A stretch of 64,000 nucleotides of DNA from Arundinibacter roseus (GCF_004348825.1 NZ_SMJU01000015.1:22948-86947), one strand, 5' to 3'; shown: positions 25,790 to 34,886, counted from the first letter of the stretch. The notes: generated by a model from the letters alone, not told the origin. Translations and numbers: made by a program.

Positions 25790-26237
25790 TTCTGATTTGA
25801 TACCCTGGGTTTTACATATCAAAAAGGCAGGAAGTTTGCCGCTCGCCCGCTACCTTGCGCTCATGCAGGCGGCGAGCGTACTAATAGGTATTAAATTATT
25901 TTTGGTGATACTTCCTTTCCGAACATTCAGGCGTATCTATGGAAAATTGACCAATCCTGCCCACAAACAACAGTACACGCAGGCGTATATTTCGGACCGG
26001 ATTTGGGCCGTACGAACAGCGGCACATTGGCTGCCGTTTTCGTTACTCTGTTTGCCACAGGCGCTTAGCCTCAAATTTTTGCTTAGAAAAGAGGACCAAC
26101 TACCTTTACACATCGGCGTGCAAATTCAGGCTTCTGCTGGTTTTGAAGCACATGCGTGGGTTGAGAAAAACGGCAAAATTATCATTGGAGAGTGGCCAGA
26201 AAATACAACGTATAAACCCATTTGGGTTTGGCAATAA
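25776..26237 (+). CDS. Lasso-peptide B2-type transglutaminase-like protease
   Basis: A protein of about 153 residues matching the C-terminal domain of McjB, the cysteine protease that removes lasso leader peptides. Cys92 (SLLCLPQALSLKFLL) and His126 (FEAHAWVE) are the expected catalytic pair. The third residue is usually an Asp about 12 positions after the His; here Glu139 (IIGEW) stands near that place. The start is uncertain: no ATG occurs before residue 30. A TTG at 25776 would overlap pqqD by 14 bases and a TTG at 25797 is the alternative. It presumably works with the PqqD protein just upstream. Confidence 0.82.
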   Translation: MKSFNSDLIPWVLHIKKAGSLPLARYLALMQAASVLIGIKLFLVILPFRTFRRIYGKLTNPAHKQQYTQAYISDRIWAVRTAAHWLPFSLLCLPQALSLKFLLRKEDQLPLHIGVQIQASAGFEAHAWVEKNGKIIIGEWPENTTYKPIWVWQ

Positions 26238-26285
26238 AACCTACCTGTCGGACACTTTACTTTATACATTTTAGAAACCCACTAC

Positions 26286-27362
26286 ATGCCTTCGCTGCAC
26301 AGTAAGCTTCCTTCGCTCTATCATACGCTATTTCCAGAACTAGCTTCGCTGGAAGCTCCAACCGAAAGCTTTGCTACCTGCGAAAACTGTGTGCTTTGTC
26401 AAAAACCCGACAGCCCGTTTCTTGATACCAAGTGCTGTACCTATTATCCTCAGCTTCCTAACTATTTTATTGGTGGTATATTAAGTGATTCCCGCCCGGA
26501 ATTGCAGGAAGGCAAACAACGTCTGCGAGCGCTGATTCAGGCGGGGCACGGCGTTACACCCACAGGTTTGGTGACACCGCTGCGCTACGACCTGCTGAAT
26601 ACCGCAATTCGTACTGATAAGTCGCCGGCCAAAGGAAACGAATGGACCAAAGCGGAGGTAGATACGCTGCGGTGTCCATTTTACGATCAGGGAGCCTGCA
26701 CCGTGTGGGACTACCGCGAACACGGCTGCTCAACGTCTTTCTGTAAATCCGTTGGCGGCGAAACCGGCACGGCTTTCTGGAATTCTTTGTCGGTGTATCT
26801 AACGGATATTGAAGATGCCCTGGCACGTTATGTACTAGTGTTCATGAATTTTCCGGCAGATACCATTTCAGCCGAACGTTTGAGTACTCAAAATTTAGGA
26901 CTCGACAGCGCCGTTGGTGAGGTAAATGCTGTGGAGTATAAGCGGTTGTGGGGAAGTTGGGCAGGTAAAGAAGAAGTATTTTATGTAAAAGCATTCGAAC
27001 TTGTTCGTGATCTGGATCAAACGCAGCTGAGTGGTTTGCTAGGGGTTAAAGGCGCCGTTCGATGGCAGCAGTTGCTGGCTCGTCAGCAACAGTTTTTGAC
27101 TCCCGAAATTCCCGATTGGCTGGTTCTGAGTGACGAAGTAACGATCGAAAAATTGGCTATTGGTGAAGTAGAACTCAAAACCACTCAGGGTACTTTCGTT
27201 GTGCCGGGGTTGGTCTATCATTTTTTAACAAAACTCGACACAAAATATACGGTTGATGCAGTTGATCAAACCCTCAATGCGCTGGGAGTAGAGTTTAAAA
27301 AAGAGTATTTGACAATTCTTTTCCACTTGAAAATTCTTCGTCCCGGACAAACCATTAAATAA
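26286..27362 (+). CDS. Cysteine-rich protein of the RiPP-like cassette, unknown function
   Basis: A 358-residue soluble protein with two cysteine groups: Cys32/35/38 plus Cys50/51 (CENCVLC then TKCCTYYPQLPNYFIGG) and Cys130/138/148/153 (LRCPFYDQGACTVWDYREHGCSTSFCK). The second group recalls the YkgJ-type zinc- or iron-binding CxxxCxxC families, and the number and spacing suggest a bound metal or Fe-S cluster. The C-terminal half (from about 200) has no cysteines and is unassigned. It lies 48 bases after the B2 gene and 43 before the kinase-like gene, so it is probably part of the same pathway. Confidence 0.6.
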   Translation: MPSLHSKLPSLYHTLFPELASLEAPTESFATCENCVLCQKPDSPFLDTKCCTYYPQLPNYFIGGILSDSRPELQEGKQRLRALIQAGHGVTPTGLVTPLRYDLLNTAIRTDKSPAKGNEWTKAEVDTLRCPFYDQGACTVWDYREHGCSTSFCKSVGGETGTAFWNSLSVYLTDIEDALARYVLVFMNFPADTISAERLSTQNLGLDSAVGEVNAVEYKRLWGSWAGKEEVFYVKAFELVRDLDQTQLSGLLGVKGAVRWQQLLARQQQFLTPEIPDWLVLSDEVTIEKLAIGEVELKTTQGTFVVPGLVYHFLTKLDTKYTVDAVDQTLNALGVEFKKEYLTILFHLKILRPGQTIK

Positions 27363-27405
27363 TTAAATACAGCCCAACTTTATATTTGCTTGAAAATCAG
27401 GATTC

Positions 27406-28314
27406 ATGCCGCTATACTTCGCCTTCAACCTCCTCATCCGATCCGACATCAGTTTGCCCGAACTGAATCCGGCTACCGAAACCGGACAGCCGGAAGACAT
27501 TCGAATTTGCCTGACAAGTCTTACGTTACCGACCTTAAAGCAAACGCCCATTCACCGGCGTGGCGTAAGGGCTCGGAGTGGCTCCGCGGGCAGTGATACA
27601 ATTTTCATGTCCTGGAAAGGTATTGCCGCATACAAAGCCGTTGGCGGTCATACACTTTTTGTAGATAGCTACACCGAAGATGCGTCCGTCCTTAGCCTGT
27701 TTACGGTTAGTGAAGCTTTGGGGTGTATTCTCTTGCAACGCGGATTGTTGCTGCTGCATGCAAGTGCGGTGCAGGTAGGAGCGGGTGCTTACTGTTTTAT
27801 GGGGGTGCCGGGTGCGGGAAAATCAACCACGGCAACGGCTTTTGTGCAGGCCGGAGCGCCGCTGTTAAGTGATGATTTAACGGCTATATGGTTTAATGAA
27901 AAGAAAGAACCCTTTATTCTTCCGGCCTATCCTCAGTTGAAAATCTGGGAAAATACGGTGGAAGGCCTTTCTTTTGAAAAAACGGATTTGCAGCCGGTAA
28001 GCGAAGGAATTAATAAGTTTTCATTTAATCCTCAACACAATTTTCCGACCCAACCTGTTCCGTTGGCGCAGGTTTATTTTATTCATAAAGCCCGCAATAA
28101 ACCTGCTTTACAGCAAGTCAAACCCACCGAAGTACCGATTGAACTGGTTCGGCATTTTCCGTTGGCTACACATTTGCTGGAAGGGAAAGTTTTGCACCAA
28201 CATTTTTTGCAAAGTATGTGGTGCGCAGCGGCGGCTTCTATTTGGCGAAAACGTCGTCCGGCAGATTTTAAAGCGCTCCAAAATTGGGCTGAAAGCTGTA
28301 TTCAAATATCCTGA
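27406..28314 (+). CDS. HPr kinase-like protein of the RiPP-like cassette
   Basis: A 302-residue HprK-related kinase with Walker A GVPGAGKST (Gly133-Thr141), a preceding LLLLHASAV with His118, and LLSDDLTAIW with Asp156/157, the layout of HPr kinase C-terminal domains. It lacks the N-terminal HprK domain and the HPr-specific signature. Such kinases occur in lasso clusters, where one (the paeninodin type) phosphorylates the precursor peptide. By analogy the substrate here is a peptide. Its stop TGA shares a base with the next ATG (TGATG), so the two are translationally coupled. Confidence 0.78.
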   Translation: MPLYFAFNLLIRSDISLPELNPATETGQPEDIRICLTSLTLPTLKQTPIHRRGVRARSGSAGSDTIFMSWKGIAAYKAVGGHTLFVDSYTEDASVLSLFTVSEALGCILLQRGLLLLHASAVQVGAGAYCFMGVPGAGKSTTATAFVQAGAPLLSDDLTAIWFNEKKEPFILPAYPQLKIWENTVEGLSFEKTDLQPVSEGINKFSFNPQHNFPTQPVPLAQVYFIHKARNKPALQQVKPTEVPIELVRHFPLATHLLEGKVLHQHFLQSMWCAAAASIWRKRRPADFKALQNWAESCIQIS

Positions 28315-29423
28315 TGGAAACATTTATCCACCCTGCATTGCCTTCCGCAGAACTAGCGCTGATTCAATCGGCCTGTTTGGGGGTACCACTGGCAGAAGAA
28401 ACCTGGACGGACGTTCGGGGAGAACGGCTTTTGGCGCTGGCACGCTGGCATCAGGTGCGTCCGCAGGTTTTTGCGGCTGTTCAGCATTTTTCTGCTTCGT
28501 GGGTTGGTGAGTTAAAACAAGAGGTCTTTCAGCTTACACTATCCAATTTGGTCAATACGCGTGAAACACTCAGTTTACTGACTATTCTTAAAAAAAATCA
28601 GATTTCGGCCTATGCCTATAAAGGCTGCGTGTGGGCCGAGTGGCTCTATGGCCAACAAAGTCGACGTGAATTTGGGGATATAGATTTGCTGGTAGCAAAA
28701 GATGATGTAAACCGTTGCCTCGACTTATTTCGATCGGTGGGGTATGCGCCCGACCCGTATCGGGAATATCTTTTAACTAATCAAACGTCGATTCGGGACG
28801 CTTTTTTTCGAACGGACTACCACATTCCCATGGAAAAAAGGGTAGGGGCGGCATCAAGTATGATGCTGGAAGTCCATTGGCAGGTGGCTTATCCTCGTTT
28901 GTGTTTTTCGTTTCCATCCAAAGAATGGAGTGAGTATAAAGTACAAATGATGATTCAGAGCGAGTCCGTACGCTGTTTCACCAACGAGTATCAACTGTTG
29001 CTGCTTATCATGCATCATGGGGGAAAAGAGAATTGGGCAAAACTAAAATACGTGGCCGATTTGGCTGCCTATATGAAGCGTTACGGTGCTGCAACCAATT
29101 GGCCGCTTGTGAAACGATTGGCGGAGAAAAAAGGCCTTTGGAAACTGGTACGGCAAAGTTTGGGCCTTTTAAAAGCGCTTGGCATGCCGTGGAGTGACGC
29201 ATGGCCTGAGGTTGAGGCAGTTTCGCTGAAAGCTACCATTTTGAAAAATTGGGAGGAAATGCCCCCCGATCCTAAAAATTCTACCTGGATGTACCTGAAA
29301 CAAGCCATAACGATTCGTGAACATACAGCTGATCAATGGGAGGTTGCCAAAGCTCATCTTCGGTATATGAGTGAGCTGAAACTTCTGCTGCATAAATCAC
29401 GCTGGTACGCAGGTAAATCGTAG
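28314..29423 (+). CDS. Nucleotidyltransferase (NTP_transf_5 family) of the RiPP-like cassette
   Basis: A 369-residue protein of the Pfam NTP_transf_5 family: SAYAYKGCVWAEWLYG followed by the metal-binding pair Asp122/Asp124 in EFGDIDLLV, and later LMLEVHWQV and LLIMHHGGKENWAKLKYVADLA. Family members accompany HPrK-like kinases and B1/B2 proteins in lasso-peptide loci, where they are predicted to nucleotidylate the peptide or its phosphate. Last gene of the run, with a terminator about 45 bases downstream. Confidence 0.8.
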   Translation: METFIHPALPSAELALIQSACLGVPLAEETWTDVRGERLLALARWHQVRPQVFAAVQHFSASWVGELKQEVFQLTLSNLVNTRETLSLLTILKKNQISAYAYKGCVWAEWLYGQQSRREFGDIDLLVAKDDVNRCLDLFRSVGYAPDPYREYLLTNQTSIRDAFFRTDYHIPMEKRVGAASSMMLEVHWQVAYPRLCFSFPSKEWSEYKVQMMIQSESVRCFTNEYQLLLLIMHHGGKENWAKLKYVADLAAYMKRYGAATNWPLVKRLAEKKGLWKLVRQSLGLLKALGMPWSDAWPEVEAVSLKATILKNWEEMPPDPKNSTWMYLKQAITIREHTADQWEVAKAHLRYMSELKLLLHKSRWYAGKS

Positions 29424-29466
29424 GCAAAGTTTCCTGTTTCGCAAAAGTATATTCTGCCAAAAAACA

Positions 29467-29505
29467 AAACGGACGATACATTTTATATGTACCGTCCGTT
29501 TTTAT
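29467..29505. terminator. Bidirectional terminator
   Basis: AACGGACG and CGTCCGTT arms, extended by TACAT/ATGTA around TTTAT, with A and T runs on either side. It separates the converging nucleotidyltransferase gene and ftsH. Confidence 0.85.
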
Positions 29506-29522
29506 TAATTAATTCCTGAAAA

Positions 29523-31589
29523 TCAGGCCTTTGATTCTTCTGCCGGGCTTTCTGCTTCGGTAATTACATCGCTTGCTTTGGCTTTTTCTTCCAATGCCTG
29601 CTTCACTACTTCTTCATGAATTGCGGCTTCTTCCCGCGAGCGGCGGTTTACGTATGCCTGATAGTTCGTTTCCTTCTCGTAAGGTCTTTTTCCAATCAAA
29701 CGATCCAGGTCACTTTGGAATAAAATCTCTTTTTCCAATAACTCCTGCGCAATCGTTTCCAACTCAGTCCGCTTGTCGCGGAGAAGTGTCATCACATGCT
29801 GATACGCTTTATCGACTAACAATCGAACTTCGTGGTCAATTTTCTCGGCAGTTGCGTCAGAGTAAGGTTTGGTAAATGAATAATCCGATTGCTTGGAATC
29901 ATAAAACGAAATGTTTCCAATTTTATCATTCATTCCGTACATCGTCACCATGCTGTATGCCAGTTTGGTAACTCGTTCGAGGTCGCTAAGAGCTCCGGTA
30001 GAGATTTTGCCAAACACTACATCTTCGGCAGCCCGTCCACCCAACGTCATACACATTTCGTCGAAAAGCTGCTCGGTACGGTAGAGATACTGCTCACGCG
30101 GCAAATACTGCGCATAACCCAATGCTGCCACTCCACGAGGTACAATCGTTACTTTTACCAACGGATCTGCGTGTTCGAGGTACCATCCGGCTACGGCGTG
30201 GCCGGCTTCGTGGTAGGCTACAATCTGCTTTTCTTCGGGCGAAATCAGTTTGTTTTTCTTTTCCAAACCACCAATTACCCGATCCATCGCATCCTGAAAA
30301 TCCTGCATTGTCACCTCGTCACGGTCGCGACGGGCAGCGATAAGCGCTGCTTCGTTGCAAACGTTGGCAATTTCGGCACCGGCAAAACCAGGCGTTTGGG
30401 CAGCTAATTTCTGAATATCTACGTCCTGAGAGATCTTGATGGGTTTCAGGTGTACTTTGAAAATCGCTTCACGGCCAATTACGTCCGGCTTATCAACAGA
30501 AATCTGACGGTCAAAACGGCCGGGACGAAGCAACGCCGAATCCAGTACATCCGGACGGTTAGTTGCGGCTACGATAATAATACCTGAGTCCGTAGCAAAG
30601 CCATCCATTTCAACAAGCAGCGAGTTTAACGTATTCTCACGCTCGTCGTTTGAGCCGGGCATACCGCCACGTCCACGTGAACGACCTACGGCGTCAATTT
30701 CATCAATAAAGATGATACAGGGAGCTTTTTCTTTGGCTTGCTTGAAAAGGTCACGAACCCGGGCTGCGCCTACGCCTACAAACATTTCTACAAAATCAGA
30801 ACCTGACAAAGAGAAAAACGGTACGCCTGCTTCGCCCGCTACGGCCTTGGCCAGCAGGGTTTTACCCGTACCGGGAGGGCCTACCAGCAAAGCTCCTTTG
30901 GGGATTTTTGCACCTAATTTTTTAAACTTATCGGGACTTTTAAGATAATCCACAATTTCCTTAATCTCCTCTTTGGCTTCATCGAGTCCGGCAACGTCGT
31001 TAAAGGTAATTTTTACCTTATTTTCGGCATCAAACAGCGTAGCTCTCGAACGGCCAATGTTGAAGATTTGCCCACCGGGCCCTACACCTCCTGACATTCG
31101 GCCCAGCAGGAAGTACATCACCAGAATCATGACTATGAAAAAGCCCCACGTGCCGATAAAGCCCGTCCAGTCGTTTCGGGTGTCAATTTTATATTCAATT
31201 TTATCTCCATCGGCGACTCCCTCCTGCATTTGTTCAAGATCTTTCTTGAAGGTTTCGGCAGATGTTACCTGAAACTGATAGTGTGGTCCTGCTTCTCCGC
31301 TGAAATAATTATTGTCTTTGGATAAAACCTGATACTTATCTTTTTTAAGGGCCTCCGGTTTCAGTGTTACCTCCACCGATTTGTCGTTCACAATCGTAAC
31401 CCGTGCCACTTCGCTGTCGGTTACCATTTTCTCAAATCGCTTTTGGGTAGTCTCCCGAAGTGTAGAAGACCGATTGAGGTATGTAATTCCCAGTATCGTG
31501 GCGATCAAGGCAGCGATGATCCAGCCCTGATAGCCACGTTGCGGGCTTTTGGGATTCAATGGATTTCTTTTGTTATCGTTATCAGACAT
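29523..31589 (-). CDS. ftsH: ATP-dependent zinc metalloprotease FtsH
   Basis: A 688-residue membrane AAA+ protease that degrades damaged or regulatory membrane proteins. One helix lies near residues 20-40 and a second near 140-160 ([20 protein letters not shown]). Then come Walker A GPPGTGKT, Walker [12 protein letters not shown], the second region of homology and the zinc motif HEAGH. The C-terminus is Glu/Ala-rich. It lies downstream of rsfS on the same strand, with 69 bases between. Confidence 0.96.
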   Translation of the reverse strand: MSDNDNKRNPLNPKSPQRGYQGWIIAALIATILGITYLNRSSTLRETTQKRFEKMVTDSEVARVTIVNDKSVEVTLKPEALKKDKYQVLSKDNNYFSGEAGPHYQFQVTSAETFKKDLEQMQEGVADGDKIEYKIDTRNDWTGFIGTWGFFIVMILVMYFLLGRMSGGVGPGGQIFNIGRSRATLFDAENKVKITFNDVAGLDEAKEEIKEIVDYLKSPDKFKKLGAKIPKGALLVGPPGTGKTLLAKAVAGEAGVPFFSLSGSDFVEMFVGVGAARVRDLFKQAKEKAPCIIFIDEIDAVGRSRGRGGMPGSNDERENTLNSLLVEMDGFATDSGIIIVAATNRPDVLDSALLRPGRFDRQISVDKPDVIGREAIFKVHLKPIKISQDVDIQKLAAQTPGFAGAEIANVCNEAALIAARRDRDEVTMQDFQDAMDRVIGGLEKKNKLISPEEKQIVAYHEAGHAVAGWYLEHADPLVKVTIVPRGVAALGYAQYLPREQYLYRTEQLFDEMCMTLGGRAAEDVVFGKISTGALSDLERVTKLAYSMVTMYGMNDKIGNISFYDSKQSDYSFTKPYSDATAEKIDHEVRLLVDKAYQHVMTLLRDKRTELETIAQELLEKEILFQSDLDRLIGKRPYEKETNYQAYVNRRSREEAAIHEEVVKQALEEKAKASDVITEAESPAEESKA

Positions 31590-31615
31590 TATAATAGGGC
31601 ATTAGTAGAAATTTG

Positions 31616-31657
31616 TTATAAAAACATATTCCGCGTGAGTAATGTTCACAGGAATAT
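31616..31657 (-). terminator. Weak terminator-like hairpin between rsfS and ftsH
   Basis: ATATTCC (31626-31632) and GGAATAT (31651-31657) pair and are followed, on the minus strand, by GTTTTTATAAC. The 7-bp stem is modest, so part of the transcription from rsfS may continue into ftsH. Confidence 0.4.
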
Positions 31658-31658
31658 T

Positions 31659-32042
31659 TTAAGCAACCGACTCTTCAATTAAAGTCAGTTCTGCATCTCC
31701 CCAGAGCTCTTCCAGGTCATAGTATTTGCGACGATCTTTTTTGAATACATGGACTACAACGTCGACATAGTCAATTAAAATCCATTCGCGGTTCGTTTTT
31801 CCTTCTTTATGCCAGGGGTTTTCCTGAATTGCCTTGTGTACCTCATGTTCAATGGAATCAGCGATAGCGTCGATTTGGGTATCTGATGTACCCGAACAGA
31901 TGATGAAGTAGTCCGCTACGGCATTTTTTACTTTGCGAAGGTCAAGAATTGCAATTTCCTGCCCTTTCTTTTCGATCATTCCTTTCGTTACAAGCTGGCA
32001 GAGGTCTTGTGAAGATACTTCTTTATTTTTGCGTTGTTTCAT
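31659..32042 (-). CDS. rsfS: Ribosome silencing factor RsfS
   Basis: A 127-residue Iojap/YbeB-family protein that binds ribosomal protein L14 and blocks subunit joining when nutrients are low. Diagnostic segments are ILDLRKVKNAVADYFIICSGTSDTQ, NPWHKEGKTNREWILIDYVDVVVHVF and YYDLEELWGDA. Complete length for the family. Divergent from birA, which starts 80 bases away. Confidence 0.95.
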   Translation of the reverse strand: MKQRKNKEVSSQDLCQLVTKGMIEKKGQEIAILDLRKVKNAVADYFIICSGTSDTQIDAIADSIEHEVHKAIQENPWHKEGKTNREWILIDYVDVVVHVFKKDRRKYYDLEELWGDAELTLIEESVA

Positions 32043-32122
32043 GCGTTTTGTTTACCGGTGAAAGTCCAAACTGTTCATGGCACAGTTTGGCATTGATAAA
32101 AGTAAAAAATAAATCAAAAAAA

Positions 32123-32896
32123 GTGTACGACTCTTGCGCTAAAACCTTGTTTATAGGTAAAAAGATTGTTTATCTGCCATCTTGTCATTCTACCAACGAC
32201 ATAGCGGCTGAATTAGTGCGTGCTGAAAAGTTGCCGGAGGGTTCCGTTGTCATCACCAGCGAGCAAACTGCCGGGCGTGGACAACGTGGTTCCCGATGGA
32301 TTACCGAGCAGGGCGCAAATTTTACGTTTTCGGTAGTATTCTGTCCTGCTTTTTTGGCCATAGATCAACAATTTCTTCTTAGTCAGGCGGTTGCATTAGG
32401 TGTTTTGGGTTTTCTGTCTGACAAATGTGCCCATGCCCAGATCAAATGGCCCAATGATTTATACATTCAGGATTCGAAAGTCGGAGGTATTTTAATTGAA
32501 AATTCGATCCAGGGCGCGCGCCTGTCACACGCAATCGCGGGAATTGGCCTGAATATCAACCAACGCCAATTTTCTGTCCCACGGGCTACGTCTCTTTTTC
32601 GGGAAACCAGGCAATTTTTTGACTTGAAAACCGAGCTGCCCTTGTTGCTACAACATTTGGAACAATCGTATTTACAACTCAGAAATGGCCATTTTGAGGT
32701 TATTCGTGAGCGGTACAAAACGCGACTGCTGGGTTTTGGTCAGAAGCGAACTTTTGCTGCCAACGGTATTCTTTTTTCCGGAACAGTCGTAGGAATTACG
32801 CCGTATGGACAGTTACAGGTTCTGACAGAAGAGGGAGCGATTCGGGAGTTTGACATCAAGGAGATTGAATGGAAATTTACTCTGGACGAGAGCTAA
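32123..32896 (+). CDS. birA: Biotin--[acetyl-CoA-carboxylase] ligase BirA
   Basis: A 257-residue enzyme that attaches biotin to carboxyl-carrier proteins via biotinyl-AMP. It carries CHSTNDIAAEL, the biotin-AMP loop GRGQRGSRW, IKWPNDLYI and KVGGILIEN. There is no N-terminal helix-turn-helix, so it is the short non-repressor type. The frame is open far upstream, but homologues begin at the residues read here as a GTG start at 32123 (V/M-YDSCAKTLFIGKK). TTG codons at 32087 and 32093 are alternatives. Its 3' end overlaps the converging TMEM220-like gene by 20 bases. Confidence 0.9.
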   Translation: MYDSCAKTLFIGKKIVYLPSCHSTNDIAAELVRAEKLPEGSVVITSEQTAGRGQRGSRWITEQGANFTFSVVFCPAFLAIDQQFLLSQAVALGVLGFLSDKCAHAQIKWPNDLYIQDSKVGGILIENSIQGARLSHAIAGIGLNINQRQFSVPRATSLFRETRQFFDLKTELPLLLQHLEQSYLQLRNGHFEVIRERYKTRLLGFGQKRTFAANGILFSGTVVGITPYGQLQVLTEEGAIREFDIKEIEWKFTLDES

Positions 32897-33218
32897 GCCA
32901 TCCCAGCAAGCCCATCGCCACTGCACAAATACCCAACCCAAGCGACTCGCGTGCCAATTCAATATTGAGACTTCGCATCCCTAAATCACCAAAAAAGATT
33001 CCTTCAAATTCGGGTGGCCAAACAAGAAAAGTACCAATCAGAAAAGCCACAGCCAAACCATAAAATATCCAGTAAGGCCACAGCCGTTTGTGGGCCATGT
33101 AGCAGGCAAGTGCAGCTGCCGAATAGATGGATATCCAGATTTCGGGGTCAGGATCATTGAACTGAAAGTAGGAGAAAAGCAGGAAGAGTAGTCCGAAAAG
33201 TAGCGATACAAATTTCAT
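32877..33218 (-). CDS. TMEM220-like small membrane protein
   Basis: A 113-residue protein with three or four membrane helices (FVSLLFGLLFLLFSYFQF at the start). The motif QFNDPDPEIWISIY directly after the first helix is the hallmark of the TMEM220 family, known from animals and bacteria. Function unknown. It overlaps birA tail to tail. Confidence 0.75.
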   Translation of the reverse strand: MKFVSLLFGLLFLLFSYFQFNDPDPEIWISIYSAAALACYMAHKRLWPYWIFYGLAVAFLIGTFLVWPPEFEGIFFGDLGMRSLNIELARESLGLGICAVAMGLLGWLSSRPE

Positions 33219-33302
33219 TTGCAGTAAAAATTACAAGGCTTAACAGGTAAAACTTTTGCAGAACAAAGAAAATTCCAGGGCCAAATTACTGATAGCGGCT
33301 AC

Positions 33303-33349
33303 AAAAAACAGGGAGCAAAGAAATTGAATCTTTTGCTCCCTGTTTTTTT
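33303..33349. terminator. Bidirectional terminator
   Basis: ACAGGGAGCAAA and TTTGCTCCCTGT arms with A-run before and seven T after. It lies beyond the stop of the T9SS cargo gene on the minus strand. Confidence 0.85.
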
Positions 33350-33366
33350 ATGGACCTGTTATCTAA

Positions 33367-33930
33367 TCAATTTTGCTTCACAATCTTGTGCGTTTTACGA
33401 CCATTTGGCGTGTCCAACGTACACAGATACACTCCATTGGGGAGTGTTTCAGACTCAAAAGTGATTTTGTGCGTTCCACCGCTTTGCGGCTCGTTGGTCA
33501 GCAGTCGTGAAATGACCGTTCCGCGCAGGTCCAGAATACTAATACTTACCGAAGCCGTTTCGGGAATTGTATATTCGATTAAGGTATTTTGAGCAAATGG
33601 ATTTGGATAGGCTCCCAGGCTGAAAACATTTTCTTCCCAGGTAATCAGAGACAACTCTACGGGCGCACATGCCGCAATGGAAGCGTCAAAAACGGTACCG
33701 GGCTTTACTTCAAACCCTGCACTAAGCGTTACGGACTCTCCGGCCCGATAGGCTACATTGCCCGACTGAATCACGTTGGAGGCTGTCAGGTGCTCGCTTG
33801 CCTGCTCCACAAGTGTCCCGCCTGACAGCGGCGCGGTGAGTGTGACGGTTGTAGGGCAAGAGTCCTGAGCCTGAGCGCAATAAGTAAAAGTAGCCAGGGC
33901 AAGGGATAAGAGTAGCGTAGTTTTTTTCAT
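33367..33930 (-). CDS. Small secreted T9SS cargo with 3-coathanger domain
   Basis: A 187-residue exported protein. A signal peptide (LLLSLALATFTYCAQAQ) is followed by a '3-coathanger stack' segment (SNVIQSGNVAYRAGESVTLSAGFEV) and a type A type-IX-secretion C-terminal domain: GAYPNPFAQNTLIEYTIPE, SISILDLRGTVI and LPNGVYLCTL. The tail directs outer-membrane translocation and surface attachment. It is mostly sorting domain with almost no passenger, so its own role is unclear. porX, a T9SS regulator, lies 6 kb away. Confidence 0.85.
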   Translation of the reverse strand: MKKTTLLLSLALATFTYCAQAQDSCPTTVTLTAPLSGGTLVEQASEHLTASNVIQSGNVAYRAGESVTLSAGFEVKPGTVFDASIAACAPVELSLITWEENVFSLGAYPNPFAQNTLIEYTIPETASVSISILDLRGTVISRLLTNEPQSGGTHKITFESETLPNGVYLCTLDTPNGRKTHKIVKQN

Positions 33931-34076
33931 AGTTCGATTGGTTCAAAAAGTGAGTCATTGACTTAAAGGACAAAGACCGGTAGTTTTCCGAAAAAAGCTA
34001 CGTACCAAATATACACAGGGTAAGGTGGATAAGCCACTATTTTTATCCATATTGTTCAAAAAAGTTATCAATCGGA

Positions 34077-34796
34077 TTATTGAGCCCGCTGCGCGGCGCA
34101 ATACTGATCAATGGCAATTTTGGCTTCGGCAAATCCTAATTTCTGTGCCTGCTTCAAACTCAAACATGCCAAATCCTGCTCGCCACTTTCCAGCTGAGCC
34201 AACCCCAACCCGTAGTACGCCTTCCCAAAAGACGGATCGTAGCGGGTTGCTTTTTTGAAAGCTACGACTGCTTTTTCGTACGATTTTTCACGGAAATACG
34301 TATTGCCCAAATTATACCAGGCCTGTACATTGTCTTCGTCGAGCTGTGTGGCTTTTTCAAAATCCTGAATTGCCTGCGGGATTTGTTCCATCAGGGCCAA
34401 AACCTGACCGCGATTGAGGTACACATCGGCCGTGTCAGGAGCGAGTTGGGCCACCCGATTGTAGTCGATAAGAGCAGAATCCAATTGATTTTGGGTAGTA
34501 TAAAGCAGCGCACGGTTAAAATAAGGCTGATAAAAATCGGGTTTGAGCTGAATCGCCTGTGCATAGTCGAGCAAAGCATTTGGATATTCTTTTAGCTCAA
34601 AATAGGCCACCCCGCGGGTGTTGAAAGCCTCGGCGTTTTTTAGGTCTTTATCAATAGCTTTGTTCAGATAATCAATGCCTTCCCGGGTTTTTCCTTCGCG
34701 CAGCAGGGTTTTACCTTTAATCAAAAAAGCATCTGAGGATTGTGAACACTGAAAGAAAAAAAGGCTACAAAAAAATAAGATAAGCAGACGAATCAT
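34077..34796 (-). CDS. TPR-repeat lipoprotein
   Basis: A 239-residue predicted lipoprotein (signal MIRLLILFFCSLFFFQC, Cys17) with about six tetratricopeptide repeats, for example AEAFNTRGVAYFELKEYPNA, VQAWYNLGNTYFREKSYEKA and GKAYYGLGLAQLESGEQDLA. A protein-protein interaction scaffold on the envelope; no partner is evident. The ATG at 34796 is chosen over one at 34820 because it starts directly at the signal peptide. Confidence 0.85.
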   Translation of the reverse strand: MIRLLILFFCSLFFFQCSQSSDAFLIKGKTLLREGKTREGIDYLNKAIDKDLKNAEAFNTRGVAYFELKEYPNALLDYAQAIQLKPDFYQPYFNRALLYTTQNQLDSALIDYNRVAQLAPDTADVYLNRGQVLALMEQIPQAIQDFEKATQLDEDNVQAWYNLGNTYFREKSYEKAVVAFKKATRYDPSFGKAYYGLGLAQLESGEQDLACLSLKQAQKLGFAEAKIAIDQYCAAQRAQ

Positions 34797-34819
34797 GAAT
34801 TGATTTTTATTGGTTTGCA

Positions 34820-34827
34820 CAAAAGTA
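34820..34827 (-). promoter_or_regulatory. -7 box for the TPR lipoprotein
   Basis: CAAAAGTA reads TACTTTTG on the minus strand (TAnnTTTG), 23 bases before the chosen ATG. It lies back to back with the ffs promoter. Confidence 0.45.
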
Positions 34828-34855
34828 CGGGAGAAAGCCTTGCGAAAGTTTTCTT

Positions 34856-34882
34856 TTTGTCAGGAAAATGTACGTATCTTTG
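34856..34882 (+). promoter_or_regulatory. Promoter of the SRP RNA
   Basis: TTTG at 34856-34859 and TATCTTTG at 34875-34882 (TAnnTTTG), 15 bases apart. The RNA begins about five bases after the -7 box. Confidence 0.65.
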
Positions 34883-34886
34883 CAAC

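Noticed and set aside
25505..29423. A complete lasso-peptide gene cluster
   Set aside because: No asparagine-synthetase-like cyclase, no ABC exporter and no credible precursor ORF between 25393 and 29522, so only a tailoring cassette can be claimed.
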